From NCBI RefSeq assembly GCF_009727055.1, contig NW_024065251.1:85705-149704 (forward strand): 64,000 nucleotides of DNA. Direction: 5' to 3'. Below the pieces are notes generated by a model. The model was not told where the DNA came from, did not search any database, and worked only from the letters and a program-made list of their open reading frames with translations. A program made the translations under genes and the position numbers. Source of the DNA: Benincasa hispida (lineage: Eukaryota > Streptophyta > Magnoliopsida > Cucurbitales > Cucurbitaceae). Of this stretch, positions 27,699-38,351 are shown piece after piece. Position 1 is the stretch's first letter. Each line of letters starts with the position of its first letter.

Positions 27699-28182
27699 TT
27701 TTCCCCAAACGGGAAATGCTCACACAAGATCTTTCCAGCTGCAAGATATCGAGAACGAAAGGGAGGACTGAATTAGGTATGAACAATAACAATATGACCT
27801 AGCTGAAAATGGGATTCCCAATTCATGATTCGATCTTACGATACTAAATATATGAATATAAGTATTTGCAGAAACTATAAGTAAAATCAAAGAGCGAAAG
27901 GGAAGCAAAAACAGATCTGAAAGAGCTGGAAGAAGGGGGGAAAGAGAGTAGAGAAGTAATAAGTAAAGAGAGGATGTTGATAAAAGAAAACTTACAGTAT
28001 GTGGAGATGGGGGAAGAAAGAGAGATAAACCCTAGAATTCAAAACACTGTGTACAGGTTTGATGGGGTTTAGAAGAATTTCAGCGGGAGAAAAGGGAAGG
28101 GGGAAGGAGAAAGCCGTCTCGTCACTCGCGAGTAATCGACAAACGACGAAATGAAATAGAAAAAAAATAAAAGAACAAACAG
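27699..28182 (-). promoter_or_regulatory. 5' UTR, 5' UTR intron and promoter of CPSF73-I
   Basis: Reading the minus strand, a purine-rich leader (about 28090-27996) ends at a donor (ACT|gtaag, low side 27996). The acceptor cttgcag leads into a short exon carrying CTGGAAAG and then the ATG at 27698. The core promoter must sit near 28100-28180, immediately beside the tRNA gene on the same strand. There is no obvious TATA box. Confidence 0.5.
28160..28167 (-). terminator. Pol III terminator (T8) of tRNA-Arg
   Basis: Eight T on the minus strand, about 15 nt downstream of the tRNA 3' end; four or more T suffice for Pol III. Confidence 0.85.
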
Positions 28183-28256
28183 CGACCACAGCGGGAGTCG
28201 AACCCACGACCTTCTGATCCGAAGTCAGACGCGCTAATCCACTGCGCTATGCGGTC
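28183..28256 (-). tRNA. tRNA-Arg (anticodon UCG)
   Basis: 74 nt on the minus strand including the discriminator base; no intron and no encoded CCA. The 7-bp acceptor stem pairs GACCGCA with TGTGGTC (one G-U). The anticodon stem TCTGA/TCAGA encloses the loop CTTCGGA, with anticodon TCG at its centre, reading CGA arginine codons. The A box TAGCGCAGTGG and B box GGTTCGACTCC are present. A run of eight T on the minus strand (28160-28167), about 15 nt after the end, is a normal Pol III terminator. Confidence 0.97.
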
Positions 28257-28634
28257 GATTGATGGAAGTGTTCTACTTGATTTTCAGATTTGTTTAGTTA
28301 CTCTTCGTAATTTTTTCCATTAAGAAAGTTTTATAAAACTCTTAGACACCTTTTTTTTTTTTTTTTTAAGGTTAAAGGTTCGATCACAGCAAAAACGTCA
28401 TGGGATCGTTCGTTTTGTGGATATTTTAGATTTATGTAGAATGGACATTTAGATTACCATGTGTGTTTTATAATATTATAAGATATTGTGGCATCTGAAG
28501 ATTCTCGGGCCTATGATGTCCTTATGGAGAGTATCTCGAGAGTTTTAGATGTCTTCTTGAAACATGGATTTTCCAGATTTTCAAGTTGAAGGCATCCCTA
28601 TTTTACATTTATATATATATATATATATATATAT

Positions 28635-28676
<42 letters not shown>

Positions 28677-29737
28677 CTCCATTTGCTTATATAATTAAAA
28701 TAAATGTTGTCAATCTTATATATCATTTTTTGTTATATCACAATTCTTATTTTTTAGCAATATATTCAAATTTAAATTATTTATTTTTATTGTATAAAAA
28801 ATCTTAAACTATGATATATTATTTTGTCGAGAAAAGTAACATATAAAAATAACATAAATTGTATTATTTAAAAGAAATTCAAATTGATATAAACAGATAT
28901 GTTATATAAGTTCAAATTAATTGTAAGGGCATTATGAAAGAATGGAATTTCTTTAGGAAGCATGTGAACACCGTTCAATCGAAATTCGATTTGTAATCAT
29001 GAAAGTAATGGAGAAAAACTCAGAATTGCAACAAGGTAAACATCAAAATACTTATAAGCATGCTTTCTAATTTGAGAGGAAGAGAAGAGATCATGAGAAA
29101 AGTCACCCTTGAAGACACTCTTTTTGTTTTTTCTCTCTAATGAACTGGACACGAACTCTTCTGTACAAACATCAAAAATCTACCCAATGAATAGGACACC
29201 ATCACTTGGAGCCTCTACCATTCTCAAGCAAGGGATAGGAAGTTTGGTCTATTTTTTGCTTTTGGAAAAAAGGAAAGGCAGAAGGATTGAGAGAGAGTGA
29301 GAGTTCTTAGGAGAGAGTTCTTCTGTAAACGAAATCATGTTATGCTAACCTTATGTTTTTGTATTTTTAATTCAGACCAAATAACACAAATGAAAGAGAT
29401 GGGAATTATCTAACTCCCATCGACATGATGCAGAATAACTCCCATGTGGAGGATTATTTTATTATAATATTAATATTATATTTATAATACAATATTAATT
29501 ATATAATATATATAGTCGATTAATGGCCATTAACCAATAAACCATTTATTATGCATATTAATCATATTAAAATGCAACTCTCCCTTATAGTTTATAGTTT
29601 TAATACGAATCTTATTCATGTTAACCTACAGTATTTATATGAATCTAATTCATATAAACAATATTTGAATCTTATTCAAATATTTGTCTCTCACATATTA
29701 TATAGTTTTAATTATAATTCATATCTATAATTAACTA
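28257..29737. other. AT-rich intergenic DNA with TA microsatellite and a probable old LTR remnant
   Basis: No gene is seen. A T-run at about 28350-28367 and the TA microsatellite (28609-28673) are followed by very AT-rich DNA. From about 29400 to 29737 the sequence (actcccat, cttattcatgttaac, gtctctcacatattatatag) resembles the AT-rich centre of the minus-strand copia LTR at 31650-31990, so it is probably a degraded relative. The exact limits cannot be set. Confidence 0.5.
28609..28673. repeat. (TA)n microsatellite
   Basis: About 65 bp of almost pure TA with one interruption (tattatatt), self-complementary and slippage-prone. Confidence 0.97.
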
Positions 29738-30888
29738 TGTTGGACCGATATGGCAACTCTAGAGGGGTGATAAGGTTTAATTAATTTTTTTTCTTAAAGT
29801 ATGCTCAATTTGATCAAATTAGATATTTTTAAATTAAATTAATAAAAACTCTAATTTATGCCAAATAACAAGATTGATAAAAATTATGTAACAATATACT
29901 CAATCAATCTCAACCAACAAAACCATGCAACTAAAATTAAATACAAAATAACAAGTAAAGAATTAGAGAAGAACGCACCGTAATTTTTATAGTGATTCGG
30001 TCAAACTTGACCTTCATCCACTTTTCCAAGCACCTCTTGGAATTTCGATTAAAAAATCTCATTTGACTATTTCCATGAATGAGAGTCGAACCACTACCTT
30101 ACTTTCAAGATCACACCATTGACAGGTTAGGATCAAACCGTTATAATATTTTTTAAGCTTTAAATCACACAATAAAAACTCTATAAAAAGAGTGGGTATA
30201 CAAGTTTGAGCTTACACATTTTAATCCTCAAAATACAATATAAATTTCTCTAAAAAAATAAGATGAAAATAAAGAAAATTAGAAGCTTGTAGAAAAAGTA
30301 ACAATGGTAGTCTTTTAACTAATTTTGAGGATTTTAAAGTTGTGAAAAGTTAAAATAATTTTGGAGAAGAGGAAGTATAAAAAGAGAGGGAAGTTGGGTA
30401 AAAAGTGAATTTTAATTTGGGTCATTGGATTGTTCAAAAAGTTAAATTGAATAGTAGAAATTTAAACTCAACTAGTTGTGAAACACAAACAAAAAATAAT
30501 ATAATAATATATATCTTTTAAAACACAACGAAAAAACAAGAGCCCACCATTTGTCAAAAACTAGTTGTAAGACACAAACATAAAATAATATTAAATTTAT
30601 TTTTTTTTAACAATCCAAAAATAAAAAAATCCACTATGTGTCACTCCTTCATTACTCCAAATAGCTTTTTCTAATTGGTCTAATTTGATGATTTAGCCAC
30701 CATGTCACCATCTTCGGTTATTCTGTTTTATCTTCTCCGTTTGAGCTCCAATTTGGGTGATTCAAGAGGCATCAAAATCGTTGTTCCGAGCTCTACACTA
30801 TAGACTATTCAAAATAATTAAATTTTTAGTAAACAAAATCATGTTTGTTATCATCAAAACATTAATTAAGTGGACTAAAAAGCCAACA
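29738..30888 (-). mobile_element. Sirevirus-like copia 3' LTR (minus strand)
   Basis: On the minus strand it begins TGTTGGCTTTTTAGTCC and ends CGGTCCAACA, 1151 bp with TG...CA ends. It is immediately preceded (on the minus strand) by a polypurine tract, aaaaaaaaaagggagat. The right part carries the phrases gtgattcggtcaaacttgac and tagaggggtgataagg, which I recognise as typical of Sirevirus-type copia LTRs in plants. It is therefore read as the 3' LTR of a minus-strand Sirevirus, of which only about 215 bp of interior remain. The left flank is AT-rich; no duplication can be paired because the other end is lost. Confidence 0.65.
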
Positions 30889-31104
30889 ATCTCCCTTTTT
30901 TTTTTATGATGACAAACCATACCATCTCCCCATTTTTTATGATGATAAACCATTGAAGAAAAATAACTTGAAATGCACATAACCTATAGCATCACATGAT
31001 GATGAAGAAATAATTTCAATGTCAATTATACATATCATCACAAAGTTCATGCTTGAAATTTATTTAAAATAATTAACTTCTCCCCCTTAATTAATTCAAA
31101 AGAC
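30889..31104 (-). mobile_element. Interior 3' end of the Sirevirus-like element with repeated polypurine tracts
   Basis: On the minus strand three purine runs occur: aagggggagaa (about 31081), aaaaaatggggagatgg (about 30935) and aaaaaaagggagat next to the LTR. Two are preceded by the phrase atcatcataaa. Multiple polypurine tracts near the 3' LTR are a known Sirevirus feature. The segment is cut off at 31105 by the copia LTR. Confidence 0.6.
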
Positions 31105-32470
31105 TGAAGGGATTGAATCCCAGGAGGAAACCTATGAACGTCATATGATTTAAAATTCCAATTTGATTAAAACAATAAAATCAGAGAACAAAAGTGATTT
31201 TTACAGGATAAACATGAAAATAAAATACAACATGCATTTAAGAAGAAAAATGGGATTTCGAAATGTACCCTTGAAGAACCAATTTCTTCAATCTACATGT
31301 TTCCTCTCCCATTCTCAGAACAGCCACGATCACGGTCTCAACTTCACAAATGTAGCAACGGATCCCAATTGATTTGATCTACTATCGGGCACTACCAAGA
31401 GGGCTTCCCCATTAATCTCAAGATTGAGAATCGACGCGGAGTTGTGGGCTCGCAACAATTAATTTTGGGAAGGGAAGGGAAGATTTTGTGAGAGAATATA
31501 AAGAAGAAATGTCTCCAAAGAACTTCCAGAGCACACACCTTGCGTGAAGCCTAAGGAGGAATAAGGAAAAACCAGCTCTCTATAAAAAAGAATGAACTGT
31601 TTCTACGGATTGAGAGATTAAAGGGGATGAGGTTATTAAATTAACTTCCTCCATTATTATTTAATATTTAAATTAAATAAAAATAATTATTAATAAAATC
31701 AAATTTATTAATAAAACTATATGTTATATCACATATAAACTTATAGTTTATATTATATCACATATAATATAACTTATAGTTTATAAGTCTCTCAGACAAC
31801 CTATAGAATCAGTATGAATCAAATTTGCATTAATTTTAAGCTATGAATACATGAATCATATTTATATAATTAAATTTGAATCATATTTAAATATTTATTT
31901 CTCCCACTAAAACTTTATAATATAATGTATCATATACATTGTATCAATTATATCTCATATAATTAATTCCCTTTAATTAATTTGAACAATTCAAATTAAT
32001 TCAATCAATTCAAATTAATTCAAAATTAATTCGATTCTCGTTAATCCTAATTGAGTTAACAAGGGGACCTTATGGATCTATAGATCGAAGCTTCAATGGT
32101 ACTTTATTAATTAATTAAACTCCTTATGGATCTATAGATCGAAGCTCCAATGGTACTTGATTAATTAATTAAACTCTTTTATTAAATTAACCAACTTCGA
32201 TTAACAATCGGTCACTCCATTAAAGACCGATAACTGTACTCTTCACGCTATATATATATATATATATATCCATTAGATATAACCAATCAATAGTACGTTG
32301 ACCCTTCACAAATTGCTTATAAATACAACTAGGCCAAAATTACCGTTTAATCCATATAGTTACATCTAACTCCTTAAGTACCACTGATCCCTCTAATTAA
32401 CAATTAGTTATAGTCCAACTATAGACGAACCCCTCTTTGATAAGGAGAAGGTGAGGCGCTTCATTGTTCA
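31105..32470 (-). mobile_element. 3' segment of the host minus-strand copia 3' LTR (part 1 of 3)
   Basis: This is the distal part of a minus-strand copia LTR. It is colinear in reverse complement with the LTR at 32471-34560 (agtggtacttaaggagttagatgtaac, gtgaagggt, gagcttcgatct), with an AT-rich centre. It continues at 51464-51788 and 53677-54016 after removal of two later insertions. The three parts total about 2036 bp, close to the 2090-bp related LTR, which supports the assignment. The 31105 end (TGAAGGGATTG on plus) is chosen by TG rule and length and is approximate. Confidence 0.7.
32068..32175. repeat. 54-bp tandem duplication inside the minus-strand LTR
   Basis: Two copies of a 54-bp unit starting ccttatggatctatagatcg, 32068-32121 and 32122-32175, differing at a few bases. 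The LTR at 32471-34560 has one copy of the corresponding segment, so this is a local duplication. Confidence 0.9.
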
Positions 32471-34560
32471 TGTTGGGATTAGTGTCCTAATTCTCTCGGA
32501 GTCTTGTTGTTTGTAATTATACACATTGTTTTATGAATAAAATAACTGTTATTTCATTCTGGTATTTACTCATATCTAATAAACAAAGCTCCGTGGTTAT
32601 CTTATGTAAACTTAAGCATGTATATGAGATATACAAGTGGATCATGCCTTAAGTAATAACCTAGATAGGTCTGTAGTATAAGGATTAAGGTGGGATACCT
32701 AATCCTTGTGACACTACGAATATGACTTGCTTTGTAGAGCTTTTCAAGTATTGTAAACTACTATAGATGGTAGATGTTGACCAGTCATGTAGAGACATGC
32801 GAGCAGGTGTCCTATACAAAGAGTTTGTATAAGATTGGACCACGAGATGACTAGACTCTGTATATAACGTTGTTGATACTAGAGACTTACATCTCACCTA
32901 AACGACCATAGGTGACACAACCTTAATCTTGAGTGTTTTGGGAACCCCTGCCTTTGAGAGTGGTCCTTTGATTAGTATGGGTGAGAATGGCTAGATTGCC
33001 AACTCAACATGGCTACCTTTTTTAGGACTTGTCTGATTTGAGAGCTGAAAACTCAATAGACAAGATGGAATTCACTTCTTCCCTGAAGCAGAGGTAAGTA
33101 GAGAGATTGCTCCCTTAAGAGCTGATTCCAAGACTTGAACATAGTGGCCACAACTTCTCTTTGGAAGAGATAACTCAGTCATAATAGAACCATGACTTAT
33201 GTTCATTAGAGGATTTAGTGGTACTTAAGGAGTTAGATGTAACTACAGGGACATAACGGTTATTGGTCGAGCTATACTTATGAGCGATCTGTGAAGGGTT
33301 GTCGCACTGCTGATTGGTTAAGATGGACACATAATATATCTATGGTAAGGAGAGTTCAGCTGTCAGTCTTTAGTGGAGTGCCTAGCAGTTAACGAATGGT
33401 GGATCCCATGACTAAAGAGTTTAGTTAGTTATTCACATGCCGTTGGAGCTTCGAGCTACAGGTCCATAAGGTCCCCTTGGTAGCTCAATAGATTCAAGTT
33501 GAGGATCAGTTCTTAGTGTTGATTTTAAATGTTCAAATTGAAAAGAGGTAATTCGATTATATATGATATGAATGGTATGGTGTATGAGATACATCAAGTG
33601 GAGGATTAATGTAAATGAGATTTACATTAAGTGCTATGGAATAGAAAAAGAGCTATGGTTTATATATTTCATGAGATAAAATATTAAAACTATAGGTTAT
33701 AAATATATTATGGTAAGTTAGTTATCATTTATATTTATAATATATTGAATTAATTGGATAATTATCTCTTTTTCTCTAATAACCAATTGAGTGGAGTTCT
33801 TGGTGGTTTCATGGTAACCATAAGATAAAAGGAAAAATGTTTTCCTAATTTTAGTAAGAAGTGATTTTGAAATTTTCCAATCTCGAAAAATACTCATGGA
33901 TAGTTGTCAAGTAAATTAGATTTACTAAGCGATAGCTTGGATGAGCTAAACGATCGTGGAGTGTTCTTAGGCGATAGACACTCAGCTAAGCGATGAGCTA
34001 AACGATCGTATAGCTTTTGCTAAATGATCGCATAGCTTTTACTAAACGATTGGGCATCGACCTATACAATAGGTTCTTCTCCCATCTCTCACTTGCTTAA
34101 TCGTTTACACGATTATGGTTCCTCCATTTTTCTGCCTCAAACCAAGTTCACATAGAGCCCACCTCTGGATTCTACACACCAAGAATACCAAGGTAACCTT
34201 CTTGGTAAGTGCAATAGCTCACTCGACACCGTCGAGGTTCTGTGGAGGTTGTTCGTGGTGTTCGTGACCTTGGCGATCACTTAGTTTGAGTGCCCGGTGT
34301 TCATGCAGTGTAGTGGTCGTGTTAGATGAGCGTTCGTGTGTTGTCGTGTTGCTGTGGTCGAGCATTCGTGATCAAGGAGCTTGAAGATGAGTCTGCAAAA
34401 GTGTGTTGCTCTTGTCCTTAATCTTTTGTATAGCATGCTGTAATTTCTATTTTCGTATAACCGTATGTTTCCGTTTGTGATTGTAATTGTAAAGTTCTTA
34501 TACAATTGTTGCAATGATCCTTCCACTGCTCATAGAAACCCTCGTGTTCGATTTCCTTCA
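32471..34560 (+). repeat. 5' LTR of the plus-strand copia
   Basis: 2090 bp, TGTTGGGATT...TTCCTTCA. Positions 33930-34080 contain several copies of a cgatcg-containing motif (ctaaacgatcgt). The end abuts a Met-tRNA primer-binding site. Confidence 0.92.
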
Positions 34561-34575
34561 ATTGGTATCAGAGCC
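34561..34575 (+). other. Primer-binding site of the plus-strand copia
   Basis: attggtatcagagcc begins directly at the LTR end; the TGGTATCAGAGC core matches the initiator tRNA-Met 3' end. Confidence 0.93.
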
Positions 34576-36082
34576 AGGTTGTTCTGATATTCCAAATTTC
34601 AATTCTACTTTAAACTTCTTTTACAGTCTTAGTGGGTTTTCTACATTTGTGTTTAATTGTTAAATGCTTTTGTGGATGGAGTTGATGAATGTTTTTAGAT
34701 TTAATTGCCTTTCTGTTAAAGCTTTCTTAAATTACAAAGTATTAATTTGTAAGGGTCCCTGTGTTTTTGGGCATAATTAACATACTATCGAGTCTGTAAT
34801 TCAAAGAGTTTGAGTTAGTCGAGTCGTTCGTGATGAAGTTTTGAAGCATGGAGATGCAGTTCTCAACGAGGAAGAAGACCAAGAGTTGGTCGTATCGTGT
34901 AGCCTAAGGCAAATGATCGTTGGAATTTATCTAAGCGATTATGTAGATTTTTCTATACGATTGTGTAGTATTTACTAAACAATCGGGTAAATCATTTACT
35001 CTATCGTGTAGGTTGGTTGCCTAACCACTTAGATGCTGGAGGTAGACGATCGTAGTGGGAGCATATGATGCTCATCGTTTAGTAAAAGGCGTGCGCTAGA
35101 CGATCGTGTAGTTAGCTTGCTTCATTGCTTAGTTACTACCTACACAATCGCGTTGTATACGATACGAAAGGCGCTCACTAAGCAATCATTTAGGCGATGG
35201 TACTTTGCTGCATCGTAGTCATTTAGACAATTGTGTAAGGCTTATGTTGTGTGGAGTGCGCTAGGCGATCGCGTACCTCGAGCTTCATTGCTTAGTAAAA
35301 TGTACACGATCATTTAGCTCTAGGAGCATTGGTAAACGATAGAGCGAAGTGTTTGTTCTTTCGTGTAAACGATCGCGGGGAGTTTGGTACAGATGGTTGG
35401 AGACGCGTTGCTTCGCCTGGACGGTTCAAGGCCCGGTTCGCCTGTTTAAACCGGAGACTCCTTGTTTTTGTAATAGTTAGCTTTAATTTTGTGGTTTTAA
35501 GGCAATTCTACCCGGTTCATCAATATTTATTAATTATACATCTGATATATGCTGTTTATATGCCAAAGTGTTTGACATATAGTTTAAAAACCCACCTTAG
35601 GTTATGCAATTGTTCATGCATCATGTATTATAAATGTTATAATATTGCATGAAGAAATTACATGAAAGCATTCACATGCATCATGAAATATAAGAGTTAT
35701 ATTTTGCATGCAGTGAGTATTATCATGCATCATCCTTTTATTATAAGTGTTATAGTCTAAGGGTGAATAAAAACATGTTGTGCTTATTTCATTGTTGTTT
35801 TGTATAAGTGTTATATAAAAGAAGTAGCAATGAATGAATAATGCATTGAGCATGACACTTAGGCTGTTTATAATCGTTATGAATGTCTTGCCTGTATTAG
35901 CCTTGCATTGTGATTTTGGTTGTTTTCATTTACAAGTGTTATAAAGGAAATTATACCTAAAAACAATAAGAAAGAGTTGCATGCGGACTTAGGGTGAACT
36001 CAAGTTTTTTAAAAGGGTTTTAAAATTGGATTGAGATAGTCCTAAGTTCAAATGGTTCTAAAGAGTTTAGTAACCTAGATTA
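34576..36082 (+). other. Leader of the plus-strand copia, first part
   Basis: Noncoding. 34905-35375 holds an irregular array of the motif containing cgatcg or its variants (taaacgatcgc, ctagacgatcgtg, acacgatcattta). From 35500 the sequence is AT-rich with repeated words tgcatgcatcat and ataagtgttat. The ORF at 35329-35652 has no recognisable protein similarity. Confidence 0.7.
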
Positions 36083-36207
36083 TGTGAAACCCGGATTTCC
36101 ATTTTTCCTACTTAAGTAGGTGATTAAAGGATTAACCAGGAGAAAGTTAAATCCTATGTTGAAGAAAAAGGAAATTTCTAAGTGTTGAATAGATTTTCCT
36201 TGAGTAA

Positions 36208-36465
36208 CTTTGAGTTAAGCTTAAATCCCTGAAAATTGACTAAGTGTTGGACTAGGCATTGCTATGTGAGTAGCTTTGAGTTAAGCTTAAATCCCTGAAA
36301 ATTGACTAAGTGTTGGACTAGGCATTGCTATGTGAGTAGCTTTGAGTTAAGCTTAAATCCATGAAACTTGACTAAGTGTTGGACTAGGCATTGCTATGTG
36401 AGTAGCCTTGAGTTAAGCTTAAATCTCTAAAAATTGACTAAGTGTTGGACTAGGCATTGCTATGC
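36208..36465. repeat. Four tandem copies of a 66-bp unit
   Basis: Unit starts at 36208, 36274, 36340 and 36406 (exact 66-bp spacing), beginning ctttgagttaagcttaaatc and containing ggactaggcattgctatg. Copies differ by few bases; the last is slightly truncated. It lies in the probable U3 part of the gypsy-type LTR, about 700-970 bp upstream of its TATA box. Confidence 0.95.
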
Positions 36466-36596
36466 ATTGGCCACAAGATCTTGAAAAGAGTACTTGGGTA
36501 AAGGGAAAATTTGAAAATTTGGCTAAGTATAGAATGTTGTGTGGGATGCGTTGGAAGGAGGGAAAATTTAGAAATTTGGCTAAGTATAGAATGTTA

Positions 36597-36862
36597 TGTT
36601 GATACGTTTGAAGGGACCAATGCATTGGAAGAAGTTGTGTTGATGCGTTGAAAGGGACCAATGCGTTGGAAGAATTTGTGTTGACGTGTGGGAAGGGACC
36701 AATGCGTTGGAAGAAGTTGTGTTGATGCGTTGAAAGGGACCAATGCGTTGGAAGAAGTTGTATTGATGCGTTGGAAGGGACTAATGCATTGGAAGAAGTT
36801 GTGTTGATGCGTTGGAAGGGACCAATACGTTGGAAGAAGTTGTGTTGATGCGTTGGAAGGGT
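36597..36862. repeat. About six tandem copies of a 41-bp unit
   Basis: The word gggacc (or ggact) recurs at 36614, 36655, 36696, 36737, 36778 and 36819, every 41 bp. The unit contains accaatgcgttggaagaagt followed by tgtgttgatgcgttg. Because 41 is not a multiple of three and the unit lacks minus-strand stops, long minus-strand frames appear here; they are not genes. Confidence 0.95.
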
Positions 36863-37179
36863 TGTTGGTGATGGCATGCGGCTGAAGGAAGGAAAATGGA
36901 AGTGATGTGTTGAACATCCAAGAGTTTGTGGACGCATATGAAGGATGAACTCATGGAGGATATCATCCGGACATGTGGCTTGTTAGGAAGAATTCTTAAG
37001 CCTTAAGTAAAAGAGGTGGCAACATAAGAAGACATACAAAGGTAAGGGCCATGCGTTGGTGAAAGGAGAAGAAGACACATTGGATTGTGCTGATGCAAGA
37101 TTGCTTTGATGGTGTAAGGAAGAGTCACTTGGTCTGCGGCCAAGTAGGAGGTGTCGGCCATGGAGCAATCTTGGATGCC

Positions 37180-37187
37180 TATAAATA
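37180..37187 (+). promoter_or_regulatory. TATA box of the gypsy-type LTR
   Basis: TATAAATA in the context gcctataaatagg, 1.05 kb before the LTR end; the expected core promoter of this LTR. Confidence 0.6.
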
Positions 37188-38351
37188 GGACCAAAGACTT
37201 CATTCTTCAGATTACAACTCAAAATACATTTAAGAAGAGTGGAAAAGTTGAGGAAACCTTGTGTTAGAGCAAAATCCATGCGTTAGACATAGAAGTTCAA
37301 AGAGGACGCATTGGACAATGAAGTCTGGAAAGCAGCATCAACTTGAAACGAGGAGTTCTCCCAGAATACTCGTGCGTTTGATATGATTCTAAAGCCATCT
37401 GAAAGCTAAAGGAGTCTAGGTTTCATGGTGGGGCTTCTGGAGAAGAATCTCCAAGGAATCGGGCTGGAGAATAAGGAAAAGACAAAAGGGTCGAGCTATC
37501 GAGTAAGCTGAGCCAGTCTTGATGTTTTGATGATTCTGGCCAAACCACGAGAATTTATGAGCTAAGATTTTAGGGTAAGATTCCTGAGACATTTTAGAGC
37601 ATATTTGTAGAAGTAAGTATCTCTAGATAAAGCCTATAACTATGAGTAATCTGAGCTTTAATTTGAATCTGGATTTTAGGGTTCAAAAGGGAGTTCGAGG
37701 TGACAAAGGAACTTCTAGAGAGGAAGATTCCTAAACGATCAAGGTGAGTGACTAAAATATTTTCAATGTCTTAAGAAACCATGTGCTAAAGAAAGATCTT
37801 TCAGATAAAGACATGTTTTCTAAGTTTTATTAAAGAAAGTCATTTTATGACTAGTTTTACTTGAAACTCGATACCGAAGGACATTTGAGAAGGTATCTAA
37901 GTAGCTCGATACTGAAGGACACAGTTGAGATGGTATCTGAGCAAAAGTACCCAAGTGTGGGGTAGTTCTTTTGATAAAAATCAGTTTTTTGGTCACTCAC
38001 TAGGCTTTATAGCTCATGTTTTCCAAATGTTTTTCCTTTTCCCAGGTAGCGAAAGGTGAGGAGTTCCAGGATGCTGCTAAGGTCAAGGTCTTCCACGTGC
38101 CACAATTACACTTCTGGAGGGTTTTACGGTTGTTGTAAACTTTGTTGTTAAGTCTTTGGTTTATATAAACATTACATTGTTGTAATATAAAATGGGCCTA
38201 CTTAAGCAGTTGGTTGTTCAATTTATTCATTGGTATCAGAGTTATTTCCGCAAGAGTTATTAGGAAGTGAGTGTCAACAAAAGGGTTGATAACTGCTGCA
38301 GTCACGCCCTTTCCCAAGCTCAGAGGGTGGTCTGGGGGGGGGGGTGTGACA

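Larger units (their letters stand above)
36083..38351 (+). mobile_element. Gypsy-type insertion: one full LTR, primer site, tiny interior, 7-bp 3' LTR remnant
   Basis: 2269 bp flanked by the duplication GATTA (36078-36082 and 38352-38356). The LTR (36083-38229) starts TGTGAAACCCGGATTTCC, a start common in plant Ty3/gypsy chromoviruses, has TATAAATA at 37180-37187 and ends ATTCA. A Met-tRNA-like primer site tggtatcagagtt follows at 38231. About 100 bp later comes a G-run (38334-38344), which looks like a polypurine tract, then TGTGACA and the duplication. TGTGACA reads as a 3' LTR deleted to its first five and last two bases. No coding sequence remains. The gypsy assignment is by LTR ends only. 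Confidence 0.7.

Noticed and set aside
35329..35652. 107-aa ORF in the copia leader
   Set aside because: Within untranslated leader DNA of the element, composition shaped by cgatcg-motif and AT-rich repeats, no similarity recognised.
36208..36465. Possible CRISPR-like array
   Set aside because: The 66-bp units are directly head-to-tail without spacers, in a plant LTR; a simple tandem repeat.
36419..36937. 172-aa minus-strand ORF rich in HNFFQRIGPF-like repeats, with two overlapping repeat-coded frames
   Set aside because: It is produced by the 41-bp tandem repeat; all three minus frames are open because the unit lacks stops and 41 is not divisible by three. No start context, no known domain, inside a noncoding LTR.
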